In this document: one piece after another, positions 19,255 to 29,918 of the stretch
How positions within the stretch are numbered: position 1 is the first letter of the stretch
Layout of the letters: each line of letters opens with the position of its first letter
Assembly (NCBI GenBank): GCA_004210455.1
Contig: SEFA01000009.1
Coordinates: 37,755-101,754 of the forward strand
Direction: 5' to 3'
Source: Rubrivivax sp.
GTDB taxonomy: Bacteria; Pseudomonadota; Gammaproteobacteria; Burkholderiales; Burkholderiaceae_C
Length of the DNA stretch: 64,000 nt
Notes under the pieces: model-generated
Told to the model about the DNA's origin: nothing
The model's input: only the letters and a program-made list of their open reading frames with translations
Databases searched by the model: none
Program-made: the position numbers and the translations under genes

Positions 19255-21669
19255 TCACAGCCCGGCCAGGATGGTGTTCGCTTGCGCATCGTTGAGGTCG
19301 GGCGGCTGCCAGTCGCGGAGCCAGTCCGTGAATTGCTCCGCCGGCATCGGCCGTGACAGGAAGTAGCCCTGGCCCTGGTCGCAGCCCAGCGTCTGCAGCA
19401 GCGTCCATTGCTTGGCCGTTTCCAGTCCTTCGGCAACCACCGTCAGCCCCAGGTTGTGCGCCAGCTCGATCGTCGAGCGGACGATCTTCGCGTCGTCGAT
19501 GTCGCGCTCCATGTTCATCACGAAGCTGCGATCGATCTTCAGTTCATCCACCGACAGTTGCTTCAGATACGCCAGCGACGAGTACCCGGTGCCGAAGTCA
19601 TCGATCGACAGCTTGAACCCGAGCGCGTGCAGCTGCTCCAGCGTCTGCAGCGCGCGTTGCGGGTCGTCCATGATCGCGGACTCGGTGATCTCCAGGCACA
19701 GCGCCGGCGGCGGCACGCCTGCCACCAGGTCTGCCACCTTGATCGGCAGGTCCTGGTCCATCAGATCGCGCGTCGACAGGTTCACGCTGATGGGCAGCGC
19801 CAGGCCTTCCCGCTGCAAGCCCATCCAGGCCTGCGCCGACGCATGCAGCACCCACGCGGTGATCTGGCGGATGAACCCCGTCTGCTCCGCGAAGGGAATG
19901 AACTCCATCGGCGGCACCAGTCCGCGCGTCGGATGCTGCCAGCGCACCAGCGCCTCCGCGCCGGAGATCTTCTGACCGTGCAGGTCCACCTTCGGCTGCA
20001 GGAACAGTCTCAGCTCGCCGGCGTCGATCGCGTGCCGCAATTCACTCAGCAGCGACAGCGATTCCTGGCTTGCCGCGTCCATGCTGGGCGCGTAGACCTC
20101 GCAGCCGCTCTGGCCGCGCTTGGCGGCGTGCATCGCAAGTTCCGCGCGCGCCAGCAGCAGCATCGGATCACGCCCATGCTGCGGATACAGCGCCACGCCC
20201 ATTCCTGCCGACAGGTCCACCGTCTGGTCGTCGATGCTCAGCGCCCGCTCGAAGTCGCGCTGGATGCGTTTGCAGATCGATTCGGCCAGCGTCGCGCCGG
20301 CGCCTTCGATCATCAGCAGGAACTCGTCCCCGCCCACCCGCGCGATCAGGCCCGCCTCGCTCTTCAGCAGGTGCTGCAGCCGGTCGGCCACCGCACGCAG
20401 CAGGCGATCGCCGAACGGACGTCCCAGCACGTCGTTGACATGCTTGAAGCGGTCCAGGTTCAGCATCAGCAGCGAGAAGCGCGCGTCGCTCTCCGTCATC
20501 CGTTTCGCCAGGGCCTGATGGAACTGCTCCCGGTTCGGCAGGTCCGTCAACGGATCCCAGAACGCGAGCCGGTTCACCTCTTCCTCGCGCGCGCGGATGC
20601 CCTGGCGCATCGCCTCGAAGGCTTCGGCCAGATCGCCGATCTCGTCGCGCGAGGGGCGCTGGACGGGTTGGGCATAGTCGCCCTGGCCGAGCCGGTGCGC
20701 CGCGCCGGCCAGGGCCTTCACCGGGCCGCTGATGCGTCGCGCGGTCAGCACGGCGCCGACGGCGAACAGCAGCACGCCGACGCCGCTCAGTCCCAGCAGC
20801 ATCCATTGCAGCCGCCGGTAGGGGGCCAGTGCCTCGTCCACCGAGCGCAAGAGCAGCACGGCCACCGACTTGTCGATATCGCCGCCGTGCGCGAGCGGCT
20901 GCAGGCGGGCCTGGAAGAGTTCGTCGTCCAGCGGGATGTGGAAGGTCCGCACCTCGCGATCGGACGCGCCCAGCGTCGGCAGCGTCTGCACCGCGCGCGC
21001 CGTCGCCGCCGGGTCGAGCACCGAGGCCAGGACCTGCCACTGCCCCGTCTCGGACTGCGCCAGCAGCACACCCTGGATGCGCACGATGCGCTTGAGCTCC
21101 TGCAACTGGTCGCTCTTCATCTCGAAGCCGGTGAAGATCCAGCCGCCCAGGCCCGCCGCGCGCATCCGCGCGACCACGACCTGGTAGGCCTTGCCGTCCA
21201 GCAGCAGCAACTGGCTCTGCGTGCGGCCCTGCTGCTCGCGCGTGACGCCGCGGAGCAGCGGCGTCACCTTCGCCGCGATGGCATCGGTCGCCGTGACCAG
21301 CTTGAAGGCGTCGTCCGCGTAGCCGATGAACGCGGCGTCGCCGCGTTCGCTCAGATTGGTGAAGACGTCCTGCAGCATCGCGCGCAGTTCTTCCCCCTGG
21401 ATGCCGGCCGCCACCAGCTGGCGCAAGCCGTAGTCCGACTGCAGCAGATCGGCCACCAGGCCGCGCTGCTGGTTGTCCTCGTCGATGAGCTGGACCAGGA
21501 TGCGCTCGCCGGCCTCGAGTTCCTCGGTCACCTGGGCGCGGGCGTTGCGATCGATGCCCTGGTCGATCAGCGCGAGGTTGAGCAGCTGAACCACCAGCAG
21601 CAGCGCCAGGAACAACGCGACGATGCGCCCTTCCAGCCGCCGCAGGTTGAGGAAGTCCGGCCAGCGCAT
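19255..21669 (-). CDS. Membrane GGDEF-EAL cyclic-di-GMP protein with periplasmic sensor and HAMP
   Basis: 804 residues. An N-terminal membrane segment (about 14-34) is followed by a periplasmic sensor region of about 230 residues, a second membrane segment with HAMP (AVLTARRISGPVKALAGAA), then GGDEF (RVGGDEFLLMIEG, near 445) and EAL (GAEALVRWQHP, near 568). The RxxD inhibitory site five residues before GGDEF is not apparent. EAL catalytic features are present: NLSTRDL, EITESAI, DDFGTGYSSLAYL, AEGLET. So it probably degrades c-di-GMP and may also make it. It starts 7 bases after the cupredoxin gene, suggesting that the two work together. Confidence 0.92.
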   Translation of the reverse strand: MRWPDFLNLRRLEGRIVALFLALLLVVQLLNLALIDQGIDRNARAQVTEELEAGERILVQLIDEDNQQRGLVADLLQSDYGLRQLVAAGIQGEELRAMLQDVFTNLSERGDAAFIGYADDAFKLVTATDAIAAKVTPLLRGVTREQQGRTQSQLLLLDGKAYQVVVARMRAAGLGGWIFTGFEMKSDQLQELKRIVRIQGVLLAQSETGQWQVLASVLDPAATARAVQTLPTLGASDREVRTFHIPLDDELFQARLQPLAHGGDIDKSVAVLLLRSVDEALAPYRRLQWMLLGLSGVGVLLFAVGAVLTARRISGPVKALAGAAHRLGQGDYAQPVQRPSRDEIGDLAEAFEAMRQGIRAREEEVNRLAFWDPLTDLPNREQFHQALAKRMTESDARFSLLMLNLDRFKHVNDVLGRPFGDRLLRAVADRLQHLLKSEAGLIARVGGDEFLLMIEGAGATLAESICKRIQRDFERALSIDDQTVDLSAGMGVALYPQHGRDPMLLLARAELAMHAAKRGQSGCEVYAPSMDAASQESLSLLSELRHAIDAGELRLFLQPKVDLHGQKISGAEALVRWQHPTRGLVPPMEFIPFAEQTGFIRQITAWVLHASAQAWMGLQREGLALPISVNLSTRDLMDQDLPIKVADLVAGVPPPALCLEITESAIMDDPQRALQTLEQLHALGFKLSIDDFGTGYSSLAYLKQLSVDELKIDRSFVMNMERDIDDAKIVRSTIELAHNLGLTVVAEGLETAKQWTLLQTLGCDQGQGYFLSRPMPAEQFTDWLRDWQPPDLNDAQANTILAGL

Positions 21670-21676
21670 CGCGGCG

Positions 21677-22303
21677 TCAGTCCTTCAGGTCGACCTTCAG
21701 CACAGACGCCGCTCCGGCGCCCACCGTCAGCGGCTGCGCGGTCGGCGCGGCGTTGCCCAGTCGCGTCGCCCACAGGCGCAGGCGGTGATCGCCGGGTGGC
21801 AGGTTCAGCTTGACCTCGCCCTTGGCATCGGTGACGCCGAAGACGGGCGTGTCGACGACCACGATGTGGGCGCTCATCCGGTCATGGATGTTGCAGCCCA
21901 ACTGTGCCACGCCCGGCTTGTCGAAGACCACCGGCTCCGACGGCGTGCCCGAATAGAGCTTGAGCTCGAACTTCTTCGTCGGCGAGAACGAATAGACGTG
22001 GTGCCGGACGGTGTCGAAGTTGGGGAAGTTCACCGCCGTGCCGGTCTGCACCACCAGCAGCTGTGGCTGGAACTGACGCTCGCGCTGGGCCATCTGCGCC
22101 GTGACGCCGGCCACCGGCCTGGCCGGCTGGCCCTTCAGCTCGACGGCGACGGCCGCGTTCGGCACCGGCGTGCCGCCGGCGTCACGGACCTGGATCGTCC
22201 AGTCAGCGGCCAGGGCGGCGCTGCCGGCCGTGATGCTCGACAGCGCCATGGCCCAGGTCGCGGCGGCCATCAGCAGGGGAGCGGGACGGAAGGGGCTCAT
22301 CAT
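21677..22303 (-). CDS. Periplasmic cupredoxin (plastocyanin/methylamine utilization protein-like)
   Basis: 208 residues. A signal peptide ends near residue 33 (SAALAADW). A carboxypeptidase-regulatory-like beta domain follows. The copper site has an upstream His pair (DTVRHHVYSF) and the C-x2-H-x2-M cluster in GCNIHDRMSAH, the type 1 copper pattern seen in the plastocyanin-like 'methylamine utilization protein' group. Start ATG 22303 or the adjacent ATG 22300. There is no methylamine dehydrogenase nearby, so that name is only a family label. It lies between holA and the c-di-GMP gene, 7 bases before the latter. Confidence 0.85.
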   Translation of the reverse strand: MMSPFRPAPLLMAAATWAMALSSITAGSAALAADWTIQVRDAGGTPVPNAAVAVELKGQPARPVAGVTAQMAQRERQFQPQLLVVQTGTAVNFPNFDTVRHHVYSFSPTKKFELKLYSGTPSEPVVFDKPGVAQLGCNIHDRMSAHIVVVDTPVFGVTDAKGEVKLNLPPGDHRLRLWATRLGNAAPTAQPLTVGAGAASVLKVDLKD

Positions 22304-22326
22304 CGACGCCAGATGCACGACAAGCG

Positions 22327-23394
22327 TCAACCATAGCGGGTTTTCTGGGCTGGCGGGCGCAGGGCTTGCTCCAGGAGGAGGGCCAATCGGCTCAGCGCTT
22401 CCCAGGGGTCCGTGGGCCATTCCGGATGGCGCAAGCCCTTGACGATGCCGTCGCAGATGTGCGCGGCGACGACGAGGCGCGTCAGCGCGGCGCCGTGCAA
22501 CTGCGGCACGATGCGTTCGAAGAGGCGCTCCTTCGGTCCCCAGATGCGGGACTCCCGCAGGGCCATCGGCAGCGGCTTGCCGGCGGCCACCGCGTCATGG
22601 ACGCGTTTCAGGCCGCGGATGTCCTCGGCCATCGTCCAGTGCACCAGCACCGCGGCCTCGCCCTCGGCCTTCAGGCCGTCGAGCATGCGCAGCACGCGGC
22701 CGACCTTGCCGCTCAGCAAGGCTTCGCTGAGCTTGAAGACGTCGAATCGGGCCACGTCCAGCACGGCCGCTTCGATGTGCTGCAGGCTGAGCTCGCCCTT
22801 CGGATGCAACAACGCGAGTTTCTGCAGTTCCTGATGCGCGGCCAGCAGGTTGCCCTCGACGCGATCCGCGAAGAACTCCAGCGCCCGCTGGCCGTCGGGA
22901 CCTGCCGTCACCGGCTGCCCCTGCTGCTGCAGGCGCCGGGCGATCCAGGCGGGCAGTTCGCGACGTTCGACCGGGTCGACCTTCACCGACACGCCGGCGC
23001 TGTCCAGCGCCGTGAACCAGGCGCTGCTCAGCTGGGTCTTGTCCAGGCGGGGCAGGGTCACCAGCGTCAGCACGTCGGGCGGCAGGCCGTCGACATAACG
23101 CTGCAAGGCGTCCGAACCGTCCTTGCCGGGCTTGCCGCCGGGGATGCGGATCTCGATCAGCTGCTTGTCGGCGAACAGGCTCATGGCCTGCGACGCCGCG
23201 ATCACCGACGCCCAGTCGAAATGCGCGCCGCTGACGATGAAGACCTGCCGTTCGTTGTAGCCCTGCGTGCGCGCCTCGGCGCGCAGCGTGTCGGCGGCCT
23301 CCTGCGCGAGCAGGGGTTCGTCGCCGTGCACGACGTACACCGGCTTGAGCCCCTTCGCCAGGTGGCCGGCGAGTGCGTCGCCCTTGATCTGCAT
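22327..23394 (-). CDS. holA: DNA polymerase III delta subunit HolA
   Basis: 355 residues, the clamp-loader subunit that opens the beta clamp. VYVVHGDEPLLAQEAADTLR at the N-terminus, the QAMSLFADKQLIEIRIP segment and VEGNLLAAHQELQKLALL in domain II are typical. It follows lptE by 25 bases, the widespread leuS-lptE-holA order. Confidence 0.95.
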   Translation of the reverse strand: MQIKGDALAGHLAKGLKPVYVVHGDEPLLAQEAADTLRAEARTQGYNERQVFIVSGAHFDWASVIAASQAMSLFADKQLIEIRIPGGKPGKDGSDALQRYVDGLPPDVLTLVTLPRLDKTQLSSAWFTALDSAGVSVKVDPVERRELPAWIARRLQQQGQPVTAGPDGQRALEFFADRVEGNLLAAHQELQKLALLHPKGELSLQHIEAAVLDVARFDVFKLSEALLSGKVGRVLRMLDGLKAEGEAAVLVHWTMAEDIRGLKRVHDAVAAGKPLPMALRESRIWGPKERLFERIVPQLHGAALTRLVVAAHICDGIVKGLRHPEWPTDPWEALSRLALLLEQALRPPAQKTRYG

Positions 23395-23419
23395 GCGCGG
23401 TCCGTCCGGGGTCAGTGGG

Positions 23420-23947
23420 TCAGTTGGTCAGGTGCACTGCCGCCAGCCGGCGCATCAGCAGGCCGACGGCCTCCACCTGCATGGCCTTCTGCAGCGCCAG
23501 TTCTTCCTGCTCCTTGGCCAGCGCCGCGCTTTCGCTGTAGTTCATGTCGCGCGTGAGTCGCAGCTCGGTGCGCGGCAGCAGGATGTCGCCGCCCGGGGAG
23601 CGGAGCGAGTAATCCAGCGAGAGTCGCAGTTGCCATTCCGTGATCTGACCCGCGGCGGTCGTCGCCACCGAGGTCTTGTCGCGGATCTCGCGTTCGGCGT
23701 CGATGATGACGTCGGCGCGGTTGGGATCCTCGACGAGGCGCACGGTGCTGCGCTGCACCTGACGGCGCAGTTCCTGCGCCAGCGGCGAATGGGGGATGAA
23801 GCCGGTCAGCGCCAGCGTCTTGAAGTGATAGACCGGTTCCTTGCGCAGCTCGAAGCCGCAAGCCGACAGCAGGCCGGCGGCGCCGACAGAGCCCAGTGCG
23901 CCCAGTGCGCCCCGGGAAGCGAACGACAGCAGATCACGTCGCTTCAT
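23420..23947 (-). CDS. lptE: LPS-assembly lipoprotein LptE
   Basis: 175 residues. It plugs LptD in the outer membrane and aids LPS delivery. The signal sequence ends in the lipobox LLSAC with Cys30 to be lipidated. FELR right after the cysteine is typical of LptE, and the LSLDYSLRSPGGDILLPRTE segment fits the family's core strands. The signal begins KRRDLL, which resembles a twin-arginine motif. Only 2 bases separate it from the leuS stop. Confidence 0.92.
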   Translation of the reverse strand: MKRRDLLSFASRGALGALGSVGAAGLLSACGFELRKEPVYHFKTLALTGFIPHSPLAQELRRQVQRSTVRLVEDPNRADVIIDAEREIRDKTSVATTAAGQITEWQLRLSLDYSLRSPGGDILLPRTELRLTRDMNYSESAALAKEQEELALQKAMQVEAVGLLMRRLAAVHLTN

Positions 23948-23949
23948 GC

Positions 23950-26583
23950 TCAGACCACCACGTTGACGAGACGACCCGGCACGATGACGACCTTCTTCGG
24001 CGCCTTGCCTTCCGCGAACTTCTCGAAGTCCGGGCTGGCCAGCGCGATCGCCTCGATCGCCGCCTTGTCCGCCGAGGCCGCGACCTTGATCGCACCGCGC
24101 AGCTTGCCGTTGACCTGCAGCATCAGCTCGATCTGGTCCTGCACGAGCGCCGATTCGTCGACCTGCGGCCAGGCCGCGTCCAGCAGCTCGCCCAGTTCGG
24201 CGGCGAAGCCGAGTTCCGTCCACAGCGCATGCGCGATGTGCGGGCAGGCCGGATAGATCACGCGCAGCAGCACCGAGAAGCCTTCGCGGACCGCGGCCGA
24301 CTGACCGTCGGCCTTGAAGCCTTCCAGCGCGTTCAGCAGCTTCATCGCGCCAGAAACCACCGTGTTGTACTGCATGCGCTCGTAGTCGTACGAGACCTGC
24401 TTCAGCACCAGGTGGACCTCACGGCGCAGCGCCTTGCCGTCGTCGCTCAGCGCGGCGAAGTCGGCGCCGCCCGTCTTGATGGCGTCGGCATGCCGGGTGC
24501 CGAAGCCCCACACGCGCTTCAGGAAGCGGTGCGCGCCTTCGACACCGGCGTCGTTCCACTCCAGCGTCTGCTCCGGCGGCGACGCGAACATCACGAACAG
24601 GCGCGCGGTGTCGGCGCCGTACTGGTCGATCAGGGCCTGCGGGTCGACGCCGTTGTTCTTCGACTTCGACATCGTCGTCATCTCGTATTCGAGCGGCAGG
24701 CCGTCGGCCTTCAGCGTGCCGCCCGTGGGCTGCCCGTGCTCGTTGCGGATGACGTCGACCTCGTGTTCCCAGTAGTAGTTCTTGCCGGCGTCTTCCGGCT
24801 TGCGCGAGAACGCCCCCTTCAACACCATGCCCTGCGTCAGCAGGTTGGTGAAGGGTTCGCTGAAGCTGATCAGCTTCAGGTCGCGCATGACCTTGGTCCA
24901 GAAACGCGCGTACAGCAGATGCAGGATCGCGTGCTCGATGCCGCCGATGTACTGGTCCATCGGCATCCAGTAGTCGGTGCCGCCGGCGACCATCTTCTCG
25001 GGATTGGTCGCGTCGCAATAACGCATGAAGTACCACGAGCTGTCCACGAAGGTGTCCATCGTGTCCGTCTCGCGTTTGGCCGCGGCGCCGCACTTCGGGC
25101 AGCTGCAGTCCAGGAAGTCCGAGCGCTTGTTCAGCGGGTTGCCGCTGCCGTCCGGAATGCAGTCCTCGGGCAGCACGACGGGCAGGTCCTGCTCGGGCAC
25201 CGGCACCGCGCCGCAGGTCGCGCAATGGATGATGGGGATCGGCGTACCCCAGTAGCGCTGACGGCTGACGCCCCAGTCGCGCAGTCGCCAGGTCGTCTTC
25301 TTCTCGCCCAGGCCCTTGCCGCCGACCAGCTCGGCCACCTTGTCCACCGCCTGCTTGTGCGTCAGGCCGTCCAGCACGCCCGAGTTGATGCACAGGCCGC
25401 GCTGCTTGTCGCCGTACCACTCGGCCCAGGCGTCGGTCGAGTAGGCCTCGTCGCCCACCGCCACGACCTGCTTGATCGCGATGCCGTACTTCTTCGCGAA
25501 GGCGAAGTCGCGCTCGTCATGCGCCGGCACGCCCATCACGGCGCCGTCGCCGTAGCTCATCAGCACGTAGTTGCCGACCCAGACCTCGACCTGCTCGCCG
25601 GTCAGCGGGTGCGTGACGAAGAGGCCGGTCGCCAGGCCCTTCTTGTCCTGCGTGGCCAGCTCGGCCTCGGTGGTGCCGCCCTGCTGGCATTCCTCGATGA
25701 ACGCGGCCAGCGCGGGGTTGGTCTTCGCGGCGTGCGCGGCCAGCGGGTGCTCCGGCGCGACGGCGCAGAAGGTCACGCCCATGATGGTGTCGGCGCGCGT
25801 CGTGAAGACGTAGAGCAGGCCGCCTTGGATGGGCTGTCCGTCCTCGCCCGCGATCGCGTGCGGGAAGGCAAAGCGCACGCCTTCGCTCTTGCCGATCCAG
25901 TTCTCCTGCATCAGGCGCACGCGCTCGGGCCAGCCCGACAGGTAGTTCTTGTCCGACGGATCGGCCACCGCGGCCAGCAGCTCTTCGGCGTAGTCGGTGA
26001 TCTTCAGGTAGTAGCCGGGGATCTCGCGCTTCTCGATCGTCGCGCCCGAGCGCCAGCCCTTGCCGTCGATGACCTGCTCGTTGGCCAGCACCGTCTGGTC
26101 GATCGGGTCCCAGTTCACGACCTGCGTGCGGCGTTCAGCGATGCCGGCTTCCAGCATCTTCAGGAACAGCCACTGGTTCCAGCGGTAGTAGTCGGGCTTG
26201 CAGGTGGCGATCTCGCGCGACCAGTCGATCGCCAGACCCATCGCCTGCATCTGCGACTTCATGTACGCGATGTTGTCGTAGGTCCAGGCGGCCGGCGGCA
26301 CCTTGTTCTTCATCGCCGCGTTCTCCGCGGGCAGGCCGAACGCGTCCCAGCCCATCGGCATCAGCACGTTGTAGCCCTTCATGCGCAGCTGTCGCGTCAA
26401 CATGTCGTTGATCGTGTAGTTGCGGACATGGCCCATGTGCAGCTTGCCGCTCGGGTAGGGCAGCATGGAGCAGGCGTAGAACTTCGGCTTGGACGCGTCC
26501 TCGACGACGCGGTAGGCGTCGCGGGCGTTCCAGTGATCGCGGGCGGCCTGTTCGACCTCGGAGGGGGCGTATTTCTCGTTCAT
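23950..26583 (-). CDS. leuS: Leucyl-tRNA synthetase
   Basis: 877 residues, a class I synthetase charging tRNA-Leu. The HIGH box appears as [10 protein letters not shown] and the KMSKS box as [12 protein letters not shown]1 editing domain of normal size lies between them, including a zinc-like CPKCG knuckle. Length and order are normal. It starts about 90 bases after exbD and is followed directly by lptE. Confidence 0.97.
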   Translation of the reverse strand: MNEKYAPSEVEQAARDHWNARDAYRVVEDASKPKFYACSMLPYPSGKLHMGHVRNYTINDMLTRQLRMKGYNVLMPMGWDAFGLPAENAAMKNKVPPAAWTYDNIAYMKSQMQAMGLAIDWSREIATCKPDYYRWNQWLFLKMLEAGIAERRTQVVNWDPIDQTVLANEQVIDGKGWRSGATIEKREIPGYYLKITDYAEELLAAVADPSDKNYLSGWPERVRLMQENWIGKSEGVRFAFPHAIAGEDGQPIQGGLLYVFTTRADTIMGVTFCAVAPEHPLAAHAAKTNPALAAFIEECQQGGTTEAELATQDKKGLATGLFVTHPLTGEQVEVWVGNYVLMSYGDGAVMGVPAHDERDFAFAKKYGIAIKQVVAVGDEAYSTDAWAEWYGDKQRGLCINSGVLDGLTHKQAVDKVAELVGGKGLGEKKTTWRLRDWGVSRQRYWGTPIPIIHCATCGAVPVPEQDLPVVLPEDCIPDGSGNPLNKRSDFLDCSCPKCGAAAKRETDTMDTFVDSSWYFMRYCDATNPEKMVAGGTDYWMPMDQYIGGIEHAILHLLYARFWTKVMRDLKLISFSEPFTNLLTQGMVLKGAFSRKPEDAGKNYYWEHEVDVIRNEHGQPTGGTLKADGLPLEYEMTTMSKSKNNGVDPQALIDQYGADTARLFVMFASPPEQTLEWNDAGVEGAHRFLKRVWGFGTRHADAIKTGGADFAALSDDGKALRREVHLVLKQVSYDYERMQYNTVVSGAMKLLNALEGFKADGQSAAVREGFSVLLRVIYPACPHIAHALWTELGFAAELGELLDAAWPQVDESALVQDQIELMLQVNGKLRGAIKVAASADKAAIEAIALASPDFEKFAEGKAPKKVVIVPGRLVNVVV

Positions 26584-26671
26584 GGTGGCTCGGGCAACGT
26601 AGCCGTCGATTGTAGGAGGCTGCGCGCGACCGTCCCATCCTCTGTGGGAGGGCCACCTTGCGGGGGAGCAA

Positions 26672-27166
<495 letters not shown>

Positions 27167-27203
27167 CGCGTGCGGGGCCGGGCGGTTGAGGGGGCTCGGG
27201 CGC

Positions 27204-27848
27204 TCAGGCGGCGCCGAGCAGTTCGCGCAGGTCGTGCGCGAAGCCTTCGAGTTCGGCCTCGCAGGCGGCGACCCATTTGCCGAACAGGTTGTAGGCCAGC
27301 ACCGCCGGAATCGCGACGGCCAGGCCGGCGGCGGTCATGATCAACGCCTCGCCGACGGGGCTGGCGACCTTGTCGAGGCTGAAGTTGCCCGTCGAGGACA
27401 TGCTCATCAGCGCGTGGTAGATGCCCCAGACCGTGCCAAGCAGGCCGACGAAGGGGGCGGTGGCGCCGATCGTCGCCAGCACGATCTGGCCGCGGCCCAG
27501 GCCGTTCAGCACGGCGTGCAGCGCATCGCGCAGACGGCGCGTCAATTGCGAGGTCTTCTGCGCGGACGCCGCCAGCGTGCCCGGCGCGCCATCCTGCATG
27601 GCGGCGTCGATCAGCGGCAGCATCAGCGCGCCGCGGTCGAGCGCCTTCAGCTGCTCGCGACCCTGGCCGAGATCGGGCGCCGCCCAGAACACCGGCAGCC
27701 CGCGGCCGAGATCGGTCCGCGCACGGGCCAGCGTCCAGCTGCGCCAGAAGATCAGCACCCAGCAGCACACCGACATGGCCAGCAGCAGCAGGGAAACGAA
27801 ACGGGCGACACCGTCGCCCGCTTGCCAGAGGTGGATCAGTTCGGTCAT
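27204..27848 (-). CDS. exbB: ExbB/TolQ/MotA-family proton channel protein
   Basis: 214 residues with three predicted membrane segments (about 15-37, 108-135, 155-178). GTVWGIYHALMSM, then AGLAVAIPAVLAYNLF, is the ExbB/TolQ signature. Together with the downstream exbD it makes the inner-membrane motor. It is more ExbB- than TolQ-like because no tolR/tolA/tolB cluster follows. Confidence 0.9.
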   Translation of the reverse strand: MTELIHLWQAGDGVARFVSLLLLAMSVCCWVLIFWRSWTLARARTDLGRGLPVFWAAPDLGQGREQLKALDRGALMLPLIDAAMQDGAPGTLAASAQKTSQLTRRLRDALHAVLNGLGRGQIVLATIGATAPFVGLLGTVWGIYHALMSMSSTGNFSLDKVASPVGEALIMTAAGLAVAIPAVLAYNLFGKWVAACEAELEGFAHDLRELLGAA

Positions 27849-27898
27849 CGCGTCGCAGGCGTCTTGAAAGGGGCGCCGATCAGGGAAGTACCGGAGGC

Positions 27899-28705
27899 TC
27901 AGGCGATGCCGAGCACGTCGTTCATGTCGAACAGGCCGGTCTTGCGCTCGCCCAGGAAGCGCGCGGCGCGCAGGCTGCCCTGCGCGAAGGTGGCGCGGCT
28001 GGACGCCTTGTGGCTGATCTCGATGCGCTCGCCGATACCCAGGTACATGACGGTGTGGTCGCCGATCACGTCGCCGCCGCGCACGGTCGCGAAGCCGATC
28101 GTCGACGGATCGCGCTCGCCGGTGACGCCTTCCCGGCCATAGACCGCGCAGGTCTTCAGGTCGCGGCCGAGCGCTTCCGCGACGACTTCGCCCATCTTCA
28201 GCGCGGTGCCGCTGGGCGCGTCGACCTTGTGGCGGTGGTGGGCCTCGACGATCTCGATGTCATAGCCCTGCGCCAGCGCCTTCGACGCCTGCTGCAGCAG
28301 CTTGAGCACGACGTTCACGCCCACGCTCATGTTGGGCGCCATCATGACGGCGGCGCGCTGGGCGAACTCGCCGATCTTCGCCTTCTCATCGGGGCTGAAG
28401 CCGGTGGTGCCGATGACGGTCCGCACGCCCAGTTCCGCGCACAGCGCGAGGTGCGCCATCGTGCCTTCGGGGCGGGTGAAGTCGATCAGCACGTCAGCCT
28501 TGGACAGTCCGGCCTGGACGTCGCTGGCGATCGCCACGCCGGTCGTCTGGCCCAGGAAGGCGCCGGCATCCTGGCCGATCGCCGGGCTGCCGTCGCGGTC
28601 GAGTGCGGCCGCCAGTTCGAGATCGTCCGCTGCCAGCACCGCCTCGACCAGCATGCGGCCCATGCGGCCGGACGCGCCGGTGATCGCGATCCGCAGTCGG
28701 CTCAT
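27899..28705 (-). CDS. dapB: 4-hydroxy-tetrahydrodipicolinate reductase DapB
   Basis: 268 residues, the NAD(P)H-dependent second step of the diaminopimelate/lysine pathway. The nucleotide-binding loop [27 protein letters not shown], and the active-site [20 protein letters not shown] are intact. It overlaps the bamE stop by 4 bases (ATGA), so it is translated from the same mRNA. Confidence 0.96.
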   Translation of the reverse strand: MSRLRIAITGASGRMGRMLVEAVLAADDLELAAALDRDGSPAIGQDAGAFLGQTTGVAIASDVQAGLSKADVLIDFTRPEGTMAHLALCAELGVRTVIGTTGFSPDEKAKIGEFAQRAAVMMAPNMSVGVNVVLKLLQQASKALAQGYDIEIVEAHHRHKVDAPSGTALKMGEVVAEALGRDLKTCAVYGREGVTGERDPSTIGFATVRGGDVIGDHTVMYLGIGERIEISHKASSRATFAQGSLRAARFLGERKTGLFDMNDVLGIA

Positions 28706-29295
28706 CGACGGGGCTCCAGCGGCGGGTAGTCGCGCGTCGGGCCGATCGGCTCCGGCGCAGCGGTCGCGGCCGTGCGCACCGGCGGCGGCAGCGCCTTGCG
28801 CTCCTCCTCCGTCAGCTCGAGCTTGGGCTCCTTGCCGGACAGCTTCAGCGTGTTGATCGACGCGATGAATTCCTTCTCCGTCGGCAGGTCGTCCGGAGCG
28901 TCGATCTTTGACAGCTGGTCGCCGTCGAAGGTCAGCAGGATGTGACGGTTCTGCGGCGCGGCGCCCTGGCGACGGATCGTGAACACATAGTCCCAGCGGG
29001 CCTCATGGAAGACGTCGGTCAGCAGCGGCGAGCCGAGCACGTCGCGCACCTGGGGGCGGGTCATGCCGGGCTTGATCGCGGCGATCTGCTCCTTGGTGAC
29101 GACGTTGCCCTGGACGATCTCGACGCGGTACGGCGTGACCAGGCCCAGCACCTTGTCGCCGCTCACGGAGAGCGCGTCGAAGGTGGGCATCTGCGAGCAG
29201 CCGCCCAGCGCCAGCAGGCCGGCGGCGAGGACGGCCACGGCGGCGCCGGAAACGGACGGACGTGCAATGCGGGGGATACGGAAATTCAATGACAT
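28702..29295 (-). CDS. bamE: Outer membrane protein assembly factor BamE (SmpA/OmlA)
   Basis: 197 residues, a lipoprotein of the BAM complex. The signal sequence ends in ALGGC with lipid Cys33. The core [20 protein letters not shown], then WDYVFTIRR, matches BamE. The C-terminal 60 residues ([16 protein letters not shown] and on) form a Pro-rich extension common in betaproteobacterial copies. It is divergent from fur, an arrangement common in the Burkholderiales. Confidence 0.94.
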   Translation of the reverse strand: MSLNFRIPRIARPSVSGAAVAVLAAGLLALGGCSQMPTFDALSVSGDKVLGLVTPYRVEIVQGNVVTKEQIAAIKPGMTRPQVRDVLGSPLLTDVFHEARWDYVFTIRRQGAAPQNRHILLTFDGDQLSKIDAPDDLPTEKEFIASINTLKLSGKEPKLELTEEERKALPPPVRTAATAAPEPIGPTRDYPPLEPRR

Positions 29296-29322
29296 GGCAC
29301 GTCTCGGCCGAGGCGCAAAGGC

Positions 29323-29340
29323 TATGATCAGTCGATTCTA
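29323..29340. promoter_or_regulatory. Divergent -10 candidates for fur (TATGAT) and bamE (TAGAATC)
   Basis: TATGAT at 29323-29328 reads toward fur, 51 bases before its ATG. GATTCTA at 29334-29340 is TAGAATC on the minus strand, 39 bases before bamE. The 12 bases ATCAGTCGATTC here (29327-29338) occur identically at 1664-1675 before the M20 gene. -35 elements are not clear. Confidence 0.45.
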
Positions 29341-29378
29341 GCGGCTCGCACCCACGCTATTCCGCAGGCGCAAACCCC

Positions 29379-29810
29379 ATGAACCGGTCAGACGAAATCA
29401 AGAACAGCGGGCTCAAGGCTACCTTGCCCCGCATCAAGATCCTCGAGATCTTCCAGACGACCCAGCAGCGGCACATGACCGCCGAGGACGTTTACAAAGC
29501 TTTGCTCGACGAGCGCGCGGACATCGGTCTCGCGACGGTCTATCGCGTCCTCACGCAGTTCGAGCAGGCAGGCCTGCTGTCGCGCAACCACTTCGAGTCC
29601 GGCAAGGCCGTGTTCGAGTTGAACGAGGGACATCATCACGATCATCTCGTCTGCCTCACATGCGGTTTCGTCGAGGAGTTCTACGATCCCCAGATCGAGG
29701 AACGCCAGCATGCGATCGCGTTGGATCGCGGCTTCCAGCTGCAGGAGCATTCGCTCGCGCTGTACGCGAACTGCGTCAAGAAGGACTGCCCGAACAAGGT
29801 GGCGCGCTGA
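29379..29810 (+). CDS. fur: Ferric uptake regulator Fur
   Basis: 143 residues, an iron-responsive repressor. A winged helix occupies the N-terminal half ([14 protein letters not shown], then [16 protein letters not shown]). The metal sites are the His-rich [13 protein letters not shown] and the C-terminal pair NCVKKDC. Length is normal. A strong terminator follows. I saw no convincing 19-base Fur box in its own promoter. Confidence 0.97.
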   Translation: MNRSDEIKNSGLKATLPRIKILEIFQTTQQRHMTAEDVYKALLDERADIGLATVYRVLTQFEQAGLLSRNHFESGKAVFELNEGHHHDHLVCLTCGFVEEFYDPQIEERQHAIALDRGFQLQEHSLALYANCVKKDCPNKVAR

Positions 29811-29864
29811 CGGGCGTCGCTCCGGCGGATCCGCTGCATCAGCGGGATCAACGGGATCAATGAG

Positions 29865-29890
29865 AAGGGGCTCCGATGGAGCCCCTTTTT
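29865..29890 (+). terminator. Intrinsic terminator between fur and hprK
   Basis: AAGGGGCTCC (29865-29874), loop GAT, GGAGCCCCTT (29878-29887), then T to 29890. It lies 54 bases after fur and 28 bases past the convergent hprK stop. The minus-strand 3' side reads TTCTC, so it may serve hprK more weakly. Confidence 0.9.
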
Positions 29891-29918
29891 CATCGCCGGA
29901 GGGTTCGGATCGACGAAC

